Shown piece after piece: positions 12,290 through 24,786 of a stretch of DNA of 64,000 nt (the first letter of the stretch is position 1; each line of letters opens with the position of its first letter). This stretch comes from Brachionus koreanus (taxonomy: Eukaryota > Rotifera > Eurotatoria > Ploima > Brachionidae): positions 53,428 through 117,427 of the forward strand of contig PJRA01000160.1 of the NCBI GenBank assembly GCA_016987375.1. Reading direction: 5' to 3'. The position numbers and the translations under genes were made by a program. The notes below the pieces were generated by a model. The model ran no database searches, had not been told where the DNA came from, and saw only the letters and a program-made list of their open reading frames with translations.

Positions 12290-13411
12290 ATGAGACAAAC
12301 ACTTTATATCTCAAGTGATTCGGATGAGTAACCTTCTCGGAAAATTTACCAGCCTAAATCTCCCAAGTTACCCGAGAAAGGAAGAAGAAATTTGTCTAAA
12401 TGTGAACGATCTGAAGAAATCGAATCGTATTATCTTATTCAATTTATTGGAAAAGAGAGTGATTATGATATTGTATCTGACAAATCATTAATTTTGGATG
12501 ATGAAAATACTCAAATTGGAACAGTGAAACATTATTCAAAAAGTTATCCAGTTAAAATTTTAAAAAAGGGTAGTTAATTAATTAATTAAAAAAAAAATAA
12601 AATTTTTTAAATTAAAAATATTCTTAGGAAATCTTGGATACATTGAAAAAATAGCCGAAAAATTTAAGTTCAATCTTTCGCTGAATACTAGTGAAGAAAG
12701 TGAAGCTGATTGTCACCCTTCTTGTAAATATAAAATATAACTTTATTTGTTAATATTATTTGATTTGGATAATATTTACAATTTAACTAAAAAAAAAAAC
12801 ATGCTGACAGTCAAGAAAGTTTAAATTTAATGGATGAGAATTTTTTAAGAAGATAATTTAAAGAAAACTTCATATCCGTTAAGTCTTATAAAAGAAAACC
12901 AGGACCAAATAGCTCGACAGCAAGCCAGTATTGATGTTTTGTTAAAAAAAATCAGCGAAATAGATAAGCCGAAAGGAAATGTATCTTTTGTAAGATACTT
13001 AAACAATTAAATTGAAAAAGAAATCATTAATTATTTTTAATTTTAGGTTTTCAATGGACATGATTTAATAAAAGATATCCATGGATATCCAGCGCATCAA
13101 TGGGCTTCAAATTGTTTAAAAATCTTGTTTACCAAAGAAGAAGCAAAAAATCATGTGTTAGTTCCTTCAAATAAATCAAATCGTCCAGCTTGTTGCCCAA
13201 TTAAAGTCAATCTTCTAAAAGGTTTGTTACAAATTTGTCTTACATTTATTTCAATTTTTTTTTGTCAGAAGCTCTCAAATTTAAGTACGGCTTTCCTGCT
13301 GAAAAAGGAGACAAAGTATGGAAAAAAATAATCAGTGCTTTTTACTCAAAAGGCCGTGGGCTAAAAACCCTTCTAGAAGATAGTACCAATTTCATTAATA
13401 GAAAAAATTAA
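12290..13411 (+). pseudogene. Transposon-borne BEN-domain protein gene
   Basis: Divergent partner of the transposase. ATG at 12290 (MRQTLYISSDSDE) runs into an in-frame TAA at 12329; the frame then continues with QPKSPKLPEKGRRN and SYYLIQFIGKESDYDIV. Later exons with plausible GT-AG ends encode NLGYIEKIAEKFKF, a coiled-coil-like segment (IARQQASIDVLLKKISEI), and a C-terminal BEN-like domain split by an intron (FNGHDLIKDIHGYPAHQWAS, LFTKEEAKNHVLV, ALKFKYGFPAEKGDKVWKK). BEN domains bind DNA or chromatin. The role in transposition is unknown. The BEN assignment rests on pattern only. Confidence 0.55.
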
Positions 13412-13795
13412 AAATTTATGTATTTATAATTTGTTAATATATGTTTTTTTATAATTAAATTCCAATAAAATATCGAATTTGAACTTTTTTAAAAATTATT
13501 TTTAATTCATAAATATTAATGAAAAATTTATTCCCTCAAAAAAAAAAATTAATCTTATCCCACTAGTCACCTATAAAAATTCAAAATTTGAGTTAAATGA
13601 CATCTTTAAAATAATTGAATGAAAACGCGTTTTTTTTGAACCCTCATTAACGGGTTTTTAATGTAAAAAAAGTAACGTTTGAATTTTCAAAAAAAACGCT
13701 AAAAAACTGGTTGAAGTTAGTGTTTAAACCCGTTTTATTTTACGAATAAACGCGTTCGTTAACGCCGCTTTTTATTTTTCGGGATGTATTAATAA

Positions 13796-14390
13796 TAATT
13801 GGGGCTTCTTTCCTGGCGTATCCTAAATAATAGTTTAGGTAGCCCCTAATCCTAAGCAGGTTAATTTTCGACGAGTTCTTTTTCGTCTAAGAACTTCAAT
13901 GCTTTATCCCAGCCTGCCTTACTGACAACGAAATACAAGTGTATTCGGTCTTTAAGCTTTTTAGCCGTTTCTTCTGGCAATACATTCAGTGAGGAAAACA
14001 CTGATAAATGCACGTCTAATTCCTTAAAGTCCCTCTCTTTGAGCCACTTATTGGACTTAGAAGTGTTCCTAAGTTCCTAAGTTCCTCAGCCATATGGTAA
14101 TAATTAGAGGAAGACCCTGAAGCATATAATTCTCCTACCTTCTAGACCAGTCGGTTTGGTCTCTGATCCGAAGTCCATTGGAGTTGTTTTAGAGGACGAC
14201 GACCCTGCAGAAGACGACGTATCAATAATACTAAACGAACCGACAATGTTATATAAGAAAAATAAGAAAAAATATGATTGTCATGTATCTCAAAAGCAGA
14301 CACTTCAAGAACACGAATTTATGGGTTTAAATAACGACTCGATTCTTAGAACAAAAATAATAAGAAAATACATAAATTGTTAGAGCTCAA
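13796..14390 (-). mobile_element. Retroelement gag-like fragment, frameshifted
   Basis: A minus-strand frame ending at 13861 encodes SKSNKWLKERDFKELDVHLS, SLNVLPEETAKKLKDR and GWDKALKFLDEKELVEN. Upstream, past an 8-base tandem duplication of GTTCCTAA (about 14066-14081) that shifts the frame, it continues as MAEELRN, and past another frameshift into a Ser-rich segment (TSSSAGSSSSKTT). This composition fits the Gag-like first ORF of a retroelement, interrupted by the DNA transposon before its RNase H part at 9643-10108. Confidence 0.5.
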
Positions 14391-15239
14391 TAATTATTTG
14401 ATAAACTATTTAAAAGCAAACTTGGATTATTGATTTATCCCGCTATTGTAGGCTTCTTTTATACCCAATCGAAATGCTAGATATTTGAAGAGACTTGATC
14501 TTGACTTGACTTGAACACTAACCTTTTCAAAAACCGAATTAGCTCTTAGATTTTTTGTGAACTGATTAAAACAATCATGATATAATTATTAATTAACATA
14601 ATGAAATCAAATTTAAAACTAAAACTATCTTTAAAAAAATAAATGTTCTAGGAGTAATTTTAGAATTCTATTTTTATTTTAATTTGTTAGACGGCCACCG
14701 AAAAAAAAACATGTTTTTTAATACCAAATAGATTTTTTTTTTTGGGCTATGTGCAATACCTATAATATGTTTGCAAATATAATTTTTGTACCAATTTGGA
14801 CATGTACAAGTATTTATTTTCTAATTTTCTTTTTTTAATTTGAAAATTCTTAGTTTTTGAAAATTGTTGGCGAATTCTAATTACACTGCACTGCAAGAGA
14901 TAACAGAAAATCTTAACAGTTTTTTTTGCTCATTTCAGATAATGTTTGGTCTTGTGTTGAGTTTCGAGTTGGATCTGATTCAACTAGGTCAGCAATAACT
15001 TTGGCTTTTGGGGGTCTGTCTCTTTTTTTAGGCTGAAATTGAGTGAGTGTGATGGATTAAGCTTGTTCGGATGGATATTAGAGCTCCTTTTAACAAAATA
15101 ATAAACATTATTTTTTATTTTAATTTTTTTACTCTGAAATTTAAAAGTGATCATTAATAGCCTCTTGTTTAGTCAATTTAAGTAACTTTTGATTCTATTG
15201 AGAATAATTTCGGGTCAATTACTTCATTCCTTCAAGACC
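14391..15239. other. Noncoding with a dispersed repeat
   Basis: No gene seen. Around 14487-14515 lies a TTGACTTGACTTGAA-like string that recurs in other parts of the window. The stretch 14743-14905 is a diverged inverted copy of 52252-52424. Confidence 0.45.
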
Positions 15240-15484
15240 AATTTCTAACCACATTTTTATCAAGTGTCAAAAAGTCGTCAAGTTTATTGATTTTCTTTCA
15301 CATAAATCTATAAATAACGAAATACAGTTCTCGACGTTTTCTGTACTCTTACCATAGTACACAGGTGTGTTCTTTAGTTTAAAATCCTTTATCTTTTTCA
15401 AGTTCGCATCGAACTCCAATAATAGCTTATTCTTCAGCTTTGATCAACTGCTTTTAATCCTTCTCTCTGACTATTAGTGGCCAT
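15240..15484 (-). mobile_element. Possible LTR-retroelement gag N-terminus, broken
   Basis: The minus strand starts MATNSQREGLKAV and, after a stop and frame change, reads KNKLLLEFDANLKKIKDF then NTPVYYGKSTENVENCISLF. The pattern 'P.YYGK..ENVE..I..F' resembles the start of Gypsy-type Gag capsid regions. It is interrupted and short; assignment is tentative. Confidence 0.35.
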
Positions 15485-16539
15485 CTTATATCGCTGCTAC
15501 CATCTAATGTTATTTGTGAATTAATAGAGACTATTTATTACTATTACTTTACTAAATAAGAAAAAGAAAAAAAATAATAAGTAGGTTAAGTTGCTTAAAT
15601 ATGGATTCAGTACGTGACCAGATTTCTAAAAAGAATAAAGACACAGCTAGAAATTGCCAAATAAGGTAAAATGAATTTTAATAAGATGTGCCAGATAATT
15701 TATTCAAAACACCAACTAATAATATGACAAATTGGATTATAAAATTAGTTGCTTTAATATTTGAGATGTACTTGAGTTCGACAAGTTCAGCTGCTTTGTA
15801 AAATATCTTTTCTGTTAAACAAAGATGCAAGTGATCGAAAATTCCATGTAATTTTTAGTGAGTAACCAAGCCAACAAGGCTTTAACTTATAGATCTTTTA
15901 ATTCTCTTTCCGAATTTACAAAGGGTTTAAGGTTGTGTCATGATAAATCAAAAGAGTGTAATGGTGTGCAGTAAACCGAAAAAATAAACTATTTATATCA
16001 AAGAAGATTTTTTTCAAAAAAAATACACGATTTTAAGAAAGAGCAGGTCCATGTTAGAAATAAAACACTTAAAATATAGAAAAAATTTTCAATTTAACCT
16101 TTAAAAACCACTATTTGTTTTTTAAAAGAGTTGGTGTGTGTGTTATAAAGGTATCCCGATAAAAATACCTAAAAGTAACGATAAAACACAAATATTTCTA
16201 AATTAAGGACCTTGAGTTAAAATGAGCTAAACCAGTCATTTAATCAATCATAATAAAATCATTTTAAAGCCCTTAATTGAAATTTTGAATCAATAAATGA
16301 TTGTTTTATTTATTTTTTTTTTTCAAAAATAAATTATTTCAAAATTTTTAAAAAAAGTCAATTTTTTCATATTTTTTTAACAAAATCCTCATTTTATGGC
16401 CGTAAAATTTTCAAATGGGTTTTACTTATTTTAGAAGTAACTTATTTTAATGTAAGCTTAAGTAAATTTTCGTAATGAATTGAAAATTTATTTAGTAAAT
16501 TGAAATTGAAAAAGCTTTGCAGAAAAAATAGACTTGGTT
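15485..16539. other. Noncoding spacer before EF-hand copy B
   Basis: No coding region or RNA recognised. AT-rich, with no obvious relation to the other inter-copy spacers until the shared 3' flank of copy B begins near 16540. Confidence 0.4.
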
Positions 16540-16869
16540 TTTATAAAAAGTTATTAAGAAATAATATAAGATTAACTTTAAAATCTAATGAAAATTTTTA
16601 TTAGTTTTTTTTAATTAATTTGAATGATAAAATGAGCAAGTACGTTTAGGAAATAATCTGCCAGTTGAATAAATATGAATCAAATAAAAAAAACAAAGAT
16701 AAGCAAAAAGTAAAAGAAATAATTACCAAGTATTAATTTTATTTAAAAAAATTGAAATATTTTAAATGAAAAAAAAAATTTAAGCCCACCGCAGTTAAAT
16801 GTTAATTGATAAAGAAGGAAAAATTAAAAAATAAGAAATTAAAGTAATTTGAATTGAAAATGTAATTAT

Positions 16870-18626
16870 TTAGTTAAGCAAATTGAAGAAAGCTCTACGG
16901 AATTCATTGATATCTAGTTTTCCATCACCATTTAAATCAATTCTTGAGAAGAAAGCTCTTACTTCATCTTCTCCATAACTTCTACCCAATCGACTGTTCA
17001 ATCTTAAAACAGCCTTTTCAGCTTCGCTAATTGAAACACTATTGTCACCATCAACATCTAATTGATTGAATATTTGTTCGGCTAGTGCGGAAATTGAAGC
17101 TCTTGAAGCAGATGATGTTTCAGCGCTGAATGAAGCTCCACTACCACCACCAATGCTATAAGCAGCACCAGAAGATCCATAAGAAGCTCCTCCGGCCGAG
17201 AATGAAGCAAATGAAGCGCCAGCTGAAGAACCATCATAGCTAATTCCCAATCTTTGCAAATAAGATCTGTATTCGGCCAAACCTTCACGATCCAAATCGA
17301 CTAATCTCAATGCTTGAACATCGCCTTCTAATTCATGTAAATTGTTGTATCTGTAATTGGCAGCCAATACAAGACCATCTGGAGTCTTGATATCAGTAAC
17401 AAATGATGGCAATTCACCTGATTGTTTCAAAGTAGCACCATATCTTGATACATATTCAGCTGGATTAGCTCTAATGACACCCAAGTATTTGATTTCTTTT
17501 CTAATATTAACTTGTGGTGCTTCCCATTGAACAATGACGTTTCTTGGCTTAACAACAACTGGATCAGCTTCAGCTGGTTTTTGGAAAATGACTCTTCGTT
17601 TAACTTCAGAATATGGCAACCATCTTTCAATGATAACTGATTGTGGTTTAGCTGGTAATGGAGCCAATCTTTCAATAACTACTTTTCTTGGTGGTGGTGG
17701 AATTCGTTTACCAGAAATAGTGATTACTTTTCCTATTTTAAAATAATAAAAGAATCAATTAATTATTCTCATAAACACAAGTTTTTGTTTTTCTCTTTTC
17801 AAATATTAAATGATAAATAATTTAAATAAAATAGAAAGTAACACTCACGTCCAACTTGAGCTGGTGGTTGTGGTGGAGCCTCGCGAACAACCAATGGCTC
17901 TGGAGTAGCTGGTCTAGCTGGTTGTTGACGAATAATTAGTGGTGGAGCTGGAGGTGTCAAAGTGTTTGCTTGTTGTTGAATGATTATTTCACCTGGAGCT
18001 GGTGGAGTTGGTGGTCTCAAATATCTAATTGCCAATTCTTGAATGTATTCCAATTGTTGAACAGTTCTCTTGGTTATTAATTCAGGATTTGAATCTTCGT
18101 TAATGGCATATTGAGTGATTGGAATTGATCCTCTCCAATTGACTACTTCGGCTCTATTTGCCCAAATACCACGTTGACCATTAACAGTTATTTCTTCAGA
18201 TTCATTTATATTTATTGGATCTGATGATCTCAAAATAGCTTGTTCAATTTCACTCAAGTAAACCGAGCTACCACCAGCACCAGCACCAGAGCCATAGGCA
18301 AATGAACCACCGGCACCAGCACCAGCACCAGAGCCATAAGCTACTGAAGCTGAGTTGTTACCAGCAATCAAAGCTGAGCCTGCAGAAGAACCATATGAGG
18401 CAGAAAAACCAGCAGAAGCTGAACCAGCACCTCCTGAAGAAGCACCCAATAATAAATCAGAAGCAATTCTTGAAGTAGCATCGGCACTTCTTGAACTTGT
18501 TGAAAAAGCATTTGCATCCAATGCTGAGCCAATAGCATAAACTCCTCCTGAGCTCACAGCGTTGTATGTAGCTCCACTTGAAGTCAAACCATTGCTTACA
18601 GTTGTTTCCTCGTAATTATAGCTCAT
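16870..18626 (-). CDS. EF-hand, Gly/Ser/Ala- and Pro-rich protein, copy B
   Basis: Second copy of the family described at 6442-8156. Exons 17849-18626 and 16870-17732, intron 116 bases, 546 residues. Exon lengths match copy C, and both copies share the variant GLTSSG near residue 15 (GLSSSG in A, D and E). The C-terminal EF-hand loops are at about residues 485-496 and 525-536. The reading frame is open for 12 codons upstream (MIKKNSEEENLK) because the 5' leader has changed, but I chose MSYNYEE because it is the start shared by all five copies. It stands head to head with copy C, 3.3 kb away. Confidence 0.9.
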
Positions 18627-18715
18627 TTTTAGATTTTCTTCTTCTGAATTTTTTTTTATCAAAATGTATCTTATTTAATAGAAATATTCATCAATTTATA
18701 TATTTTTTTCTTTTG
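18627..18715 (-). promoter_or_regulatory. Short conserved leader and TATA-like box of copy B
   Basis: Only about 90 bases upstream of copy B match the leaders of A, C and D, including TATATAAA on the minus strand at 18695-18702. Beyond about 18715 the sequence is unrelated, so copy B has lost or never had the longer shared upstream block. Confidence 0.45.
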
Positions 18716-21589
18716 GAATTTTTTTTAAATTTTCATTTGTTTTTCATTAATTATTTCAAAATTAAAATGGCTAAAAAATAGTAAATAACTCATTTTTTTG
18801 GTTGAATATTGTCACTGAATATTTTCAAATCAGCTTTTGTTTGAAAAAATTTTCAATTTCAAATTTTTAGCCTCCTAATTGAGTTACGTTTTTTCTTTAA
18901 TTTTTTATTATTCAACATATTTTGATGAAAGCTTTTTTCAAATCGCGAAATCAAAATCTGAAAACTCTAGAATCAGAATCTACAATCAGTTTTTCAATAG
19001 AATTTAATTTGAAAAAGGCAAGCCAAAATCTATAATTTATATAATTTTAAATCTTCTGATTAGGGCTAATAGATTATTTATTTACTTAAAAAATGCATCT
19101 AAATTAAAAATTAAAAAAAAAAAAACTTTAACTTAACAAATGATATTTTAAACCTCAAGTTCACTTCACTCTATCAAGTTTTCAACTCATTTATTTTGCA
19201 AACAGATAAAAAAAATTTTTGCCTTAGCCAATTTATTTACTACTTACCCTAACGCTGGGCTAAAAAGAAGGACTAAATTCCATTATGAGCCGCCAACGGA
19301 TTTCCTTGAATTTATTTATTAATCAAATTGATAAATAAAAAATTTAAAAAATAGAAAAAGACAGCAAATATTTTTTTATTCAGAATTCTTGTAAATTTTT
19401 ATAAAATATTGTCAATTTTATTAAAATAAAATTAATTTCAATATTTAGATTCAAAAAATAATTGATTCTTTTAAATTTTATTGATTTTAATCAAAATACA
19501 ATAATTTTAAAAACTATTCGGTTATTTTAATGTTGATAAGCCACTCTAAAGAAAAAATATTGATTCAAACAAGGGAGGATTTACTCCAATAGCTATGAAG
19601 ACACGCTCAAGTGTTAAAAATAAATGATTTAATACTTGTTTAATTAAAATTGGCTTAAAATTTTATACGAAATCAACCCTGTTTTTTTTTAATAGATAAA
19701 TTGATAAAATGAATATGTGTCAATAAAGTGGCCCTTTTTATTTGGTTAATTTAATTTAATCACAATGAGCAGAATAATATTTATCGGTTTTGTGAAATTT
19801 GGTACAAAATAAAAAAATAGAACAAAAATTAATGCTAAAAAACTTGTAATTTTTTTTCTGAATGCTTTTAATTAGTTTTATTTGATTGTTTAGTGCTACA
19901 AACTGCAACAAACTTAGTTGCGGCATCAGTCAAAGTCTGCTAATGGTGTGCAAAATCTCTGCAAAATGCAATAAAGCCAAATTTGTCTAAATTTAAAATG
20001 TGCTTTATTATTATTTAGATTAATAATTTTATTGAAAAATTACAAAATTAAAAAATATTTTTTTGATTTAGTTGTTAATTAAATAAATTCAACAAAGTTT
20101 AGATAAAAAAGTTCAAATTTTGAAACAAAAACTACATAAATTAAATTTATGTTATTAAAAATTGAATTCTTAATTGTTGGAAAATTTAACATTGATCTCT
20201 GATCACAAAGAAATTTATTATCTTGTATAAAAATATTTTTAAGTTTTTTCTCCAATTCTTGATTTCGTTATCGGTTCAATTAGGTTATTGCTGATCCTTG
20301 GATTACAATTCAAATTTCTTGAGTCAATTAACTTTATTTTTTTTTTAAATTAAAGCGAGAATTGCAATAAAGAAGACATTTTTAGGAGAAAGTTAGCATC
20401 CTTTCAAAAATTCTACATTGAAAGGAATAAAGGCTTTGCATCTCTAAATAGTTATTTAGTTCATTAAAGCTGATCACTTCAAGCTTTACGTTTAAAAGTT
20501 TAAAATTTACGCTTAAATATATTTGATATTTGAATATAATAGAATTAAAATTTTATAGATATTTAAAAGCGGTTTTTTGAAATTTAGTAACAATAGAACA
20601 GAGTAAAATGTTAAAAATTCTAATAATTTTTTTGGTAAGACTGCGCAAATTTAGCATAAAATTTGAAAAATTTGACTTTAAAGCATTTTACAGAGATTTG
20701 CACATCCTCAGCAGACTTTAACAATTAATGCAACTATGAATGTTGCACTATATTGTATTTACAGAACTATTCAAAACATTTAGAAAAAAAGTTATTATCA
20801 TTTTTGAATTTATTTCTGTTCTATTTATAAATTTTAAATAATATTTAAATAATATATAAATTTAATAATATATTATTGGTATATTTAGGTGGGTACAATA
20901 ACAATTTAGAAGATATATGAGAAAAAGAAATTGACGTCAAATTGACTTATTAAAGTGATTAAGTAAAAATAAAAAGATAAAAAAAAAATCATAATTATTT
21001 GAAAATTTTTAATCAAATGCTTAAACGTTGTGTTGGAACTTTTAGAGATAATTCAAATTTTTATTACAAATATTCAAACTTTTAGAGAATAATGATGTGA
21101 TGGATGTTTGTAAAGTTGCACTAACGATTGAAATCAGAATCGATATTCGTAGTTCTTCCATAAAATAACATAAGTGAAGAGTGACACAAAAATATTGAAA
21201 AAAAAGTAATTAAAGGCCCAACGGTTGAACTAAAAAAATAGGTCTTTCATAGTTTAAGTGTGATAATTTTATTAATTTGCTTGGATTTTCCTTAAGTGAT
21301 CAATATTAATGTAAATATTGATGGAAGACTTCAATTTTTTTTATATATTTAAGTTTAAAATACTAAATATGTGAGAATAATTATTAAACTAAAAAATTTG
21401 AAAAAAAATTTATGGTTTAAATAAGGATTAAAGATAATTAATGAAAATTTTTTATTTCAATTCGACAATTTTGAAAATATATTAATTTTGAAATATTTAA
21501 TATTAAGTATTATTAGATAATTAGAATTTGTATTTTATGTGTTATCAATATTCTTAATGATCTAAAATTAGAATAATTTAATAAATTCC
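18716..21589. other. Spacer between head-to-head copies B and C
   Basis: No gene found. Around 19891-20000 and 20655-20765 lie diverged inverted copies of one another, including AAAGTCTGCT and GTGTGCAAA-like strings, near the midpoint between B and C. The rest is AT-rich noncoding sequence. Confidence 0.45.
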
Positions 21590-21942
21590 ATTAAAAATTT
21601 AAAAAATTAATTAAGTTGAGAAATAAAGATGAAAAGTAAATGAAACAATAAAATAAACAAAAAAATTTATATTCAAAACCAAAAAAAAATAGTAAGGTAA
21701 AGAAATTGGTTAATTAACATTCCGAAAAAAAATTGATATCAATGAAAAATAAAAAACAAAAGAAAAATTGTCTCGTAAAAATAAAATCATATGGAAGCAA
21801 ACGAAATAAGATAACAAAATTAAATAAAAAACACATTAATATAACTTTACTGGAATTCCAAAAAAAATATATAAATTGATGAATATTTCTATAAAATAAG
21901 ATACATTGTGAAAAAAAAAATTCAGAAGAAGAAAATCTAAAA
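21590..21942 (+). promoter_or_regulatory. Upstream region of copy C, near-identical to that of D
   Basis: About 350 bases that also precede copy D (30585-30935) and copy A (inverted). TATA-like TATATAAA at 21868-21875, about 70 bases before the ATG. The leader runs through ATTCAGAAGAAGAAAATC to the start codon. Confidence 0.5.
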
Positions 21943-23699
21943 ATGAGCTATAATTACGAGGAAACAACTGTAAGCAATGGTTTGACTTCAAGTGGAGCTA
22001 CATACAACGCTGTGAGCTCAGGAGGAGTTTATGCTATTGGCTCAGCATTGGATGCAAATGCTTTTTCAACAAGTTCAAGAAGTGCCGATGCTACTTCAAG
22101 AATTGCTTCTGATTTATTATTGGGTGCTTCTTCAGGAGGTGCTGGTTCAGCTTCTGCTGGTTTTTCTGCCTCATATGGTTCTTCTGCAGGCTCAGCTTTG
22201 ATTGCTGGTAACAACTCAGCTTCAGTAGCTTATGGCTCTGGTGCTGGTGCTGGTGCCGGTGGTTCATTTGCCTATGGCTCTGGTGCTGGTGCTGGTGGTA
22301 GCTCGGTTTACTTGAGTGAAATTGAACAAGCTATTTTGAGATCATCAGATCCAATAAATATAAATGAATCTGAAGAAATAACTGTTAATGGTCAACGTGG
22401 TATTTGGGCAAATAGAGCCGAAGTAGTCAATTGGAGAGGATCAATTCCAATCACTCAATATGCCATTAACGAAGATTCAAATCCTGAATTAATAACCAAG
22501 AGAACTGTTCAACAATTGGAATACATTCAAGAATTGGCAATTAGATATTTGAGACCACCAACTCCACCAGCTCCAGGTGAAATAATCATTCAACAACAAG
22601 CAAACACTTTGACACCTCCAGCTCCACCACTAATTATTCGTCAACAACCAGCTAGACCAGCTACTCCAGAGCCATTGGTTGTTCGCGAGGCTCCACCACA
22701 ACCACCAGCTCAAGTTGGACGTGAGTGTTACTTTCTATTTTATTTAAATTATTTATCATTTAATATTTGAAAAGAGAAAAACAAAAACTTGTGTTTATGA
22801 GAATAATTAATTGATTCTTTTATTATTTTAAAATAGGAAAAGTAATCACTATTTCTGGTAAACGAATTCCACCACCACCAAGAAAAGTAGTTATTGAAAG
22901 ATTGGCTCCATTACCAGCTAAACCACAATCAGTTATCATTGAAAGATGGTTGCCATATTCTGAAGTTAAACGAAGAGTCATTTTCCAAAAACCAGCTGAA
23001 GCTGATCCAGTTGTTGTTAAGCCAAGAAACGTCATTGTTCAATGGGAAGCACCACAAGTTAATATTAGAAAAGAAATCAAATACTTGGGTGTCATTAGAG
23101 CTAATCCAGCTGAATATGTATCAAGATATGGTGCTACTTTGAAACAATCAGGTGAATTGCCATCATTTGTTACTGACATCAAGACTCCAGATGGTCTTGT
23201 ATTGGCTGCCAATTACAGATACAACAATTTACATGAATTAGAAGGCGATGTTCAAGCATTGAGATTAGTCGATTTGGATCGTGAAGGTTTGGCCGAATAC
23301 AGATCTTATTTGCAAAGATTGGGAATTAGCTATGATGGTTCTTCAGCTGGCGCTTCATTTGCTTCATTCTCGGCCGGAGGAGCTTCTTATGGATCTTCTG
23401 GTGCTGCTTATAGCATTGGTGGTGGTAGTGGAGCTTCATTCAGCGCTGAAACATCATCTGCTTCAAGAGCTTCAATTTCCGCACTAGCCGAACAAATATT
23501 CAATCAATTAGATGTTGATGGTGACAATAGTGTTTCAATTAGCGAAGCTGAAAAGGCTGTTTTAAGATTGAACAGTCGATTGGGTAGAAGTTATGGAGAA
23601 GATGAAGTAAGAGCTTTCTTCTCAAGAATTGATTTAAATGGTGATGGAAAACTAGATATCAATGAATTCCGTAGAGCTTTCTTCAATTTGCTTAACTAA
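21943..23699 (+). CDS. EF-hand, Gly/Ser/Ala- and Pro-rich protein, copy C
   Basis: Third family copy and first on the plus strand. Exons 21943-22720 and 22837-23699; donor GGAC|GTGAGT, acceptor AAATAG|GAAAAG, intron 116 bases; 546 residues. Domain order: Gly/Ser/Ala-rich residues 10-120, mixed helical 121-200, proline-rich 203-275, VIIERWLPY/NVIVQWEAP motif region up to about 340, linker, then paired EF-hands (about 485-496 and 525-536). By eye it appears identical or nearly so to copy B in coding length and sequence, although the two are inverted. A short 3' block with TAATACTTGGTAA occurs near 23835 and again near 24006. Confidence 0.9.
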
Positions 23700-23880
23700 A
23701 TAATTACATTTTCAATTCAAATTACTTTAATTTCTTATTTTTTAATTTTTCCTTCTTTATCAATTAACATTTAACTGCGGTGGGCTTAAATTTTTTTTTT
23801 CATTTAAAATATTTCAATTTTTTTAAATAAAATTAATACTTGGTAATTATTTCTTTTACTTTTTGCTTATCTTTGTTTTT
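23700..23880 (+). other. 3' UTR of copy C
   Basis: Matches the 3' flanks of A, B and D (block around CTGCGGTGGGCTTAAA). An AATAAA within it (about 23826-23831) is a candidate poly(A) signal. Similarity to the other copies stops near 23878. Confidence 0.5.
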
Positions 23881-24029
23881 AATAAAGTCTTATATCAAAA
23901 TATTTTATAATTATTTAATCTTTTCTACAGAATCTAAAATTTTTTTCAATCCTTTTTTTTAATTTGTTATAAATAATTGAATAATTTAACTTTTTAAAAT
24001 AAAATTAATACTTGGTAAAAATTTCTTTC

Positions 24030-24303
24030 TAAATAAAGAGGCGCTCATTTCCTTTTCAAGTACCTTTTTGAGAAACAGCTCCGATCTGACACAGAGGCTA
24101 CTGAATCGAATTGATCATCCACACTTCAATTTTTACCCAGTCGAAACCGTTAATGCTCTCATTTTTTGAGGAAAGTGGTTTATAACATGCGCCCAGTATT
24201 ACAGAGATATTTTGAAGATTTTACTACCCTCATCAGGTTTTGAACACTCGATCGATCCTCTGCTTGTATGACTAGCACACAAATCACTCGGCTATAAGGG
24301 CTA
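24030..24303 (-). mobile_element. Possible tRNA-derived SINE
   Basis: Read on the minus strand from 24303, the sequence has a pol III A-box-like TAGCCGAGTGA (24284-24294) and, about 45 bases further, a degenerate B-box GTGTTCAAAACC (24236-24247). Composition is less AT-rich than the surroundings, down to about 24040. No clear tail or target duplication was identified. Confidence 0.35.
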
Positions 24304-24786
24304 AAATTGAGATCAAAACTAATTAAAACTTAAAAAAATTAAAATATTGTTAAGTTAATTTATGGCCAATTTTAACTAATATTTATTTTTTGAAAATGGT
24401 TGTTTTTTTCAGGAAATGTAAAGGGCTTTAGTTGAATTTTTTTTAAAGACTTTTTTTTTTTAATTTGTTTTAATTTTTTACAAGATAATTATTAATTATC
24501 TAAAATAGTCAATTATTTCTTATAGTTTGTACAAATTGTATCAAAAACAACGATTGTTAAAAAAAAAACAATTGTCTTATATCAATTTAAAAAATCAAAA
24601 ATTTGTAATCAAGTAATGATAATAATATAAATTTGATAATTTAAATTTAAGGCTTGTTTAAATTAGCATTTTTAAGTTTGCTAAATAAATTTTTTATTCA
24701 TGTTAATTACCTATAATTGACGTTGATTAAAAAAATTTCATTCTGTTTTTATTTGTAAATATAAATGTTTATTTAATGATGTCATT
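24304..24786. other. Noncoding; 3' flank of the 720-residue gene
   Basis: No gene recognised. On the minus strand an AATAAA poly(A) signal lies at 24768-24773, only 14 bases after the stop codon of the gene at 24787-26949. Confidence 0.5.

Larger units (their letters stand above)
10110..13783. mobile_element. DNA transposon with divergent transposase and BEN-domain genes
   Basis: The ends are imperfect inverted repeats: CCGGGGAAAAAAAAACGCG at the left, and CCCGAAAAATAAAAAGCGG read inward from the right. Subterminal copies of AACGCGTT or close variants occur near both ends (about 10122-10150 and 13622-13760). Inside are a broken transposase gene (minus) and a broken BEN-domain gene (plus), separated by about 240 bases. 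The element interrupts a retroelement whose two halves are in the same orientation on either side, so it inserted later. I could not identify a clear target-site duplication. Superfamily is inferred only from the transposase motifs. Confidence 0.7.
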
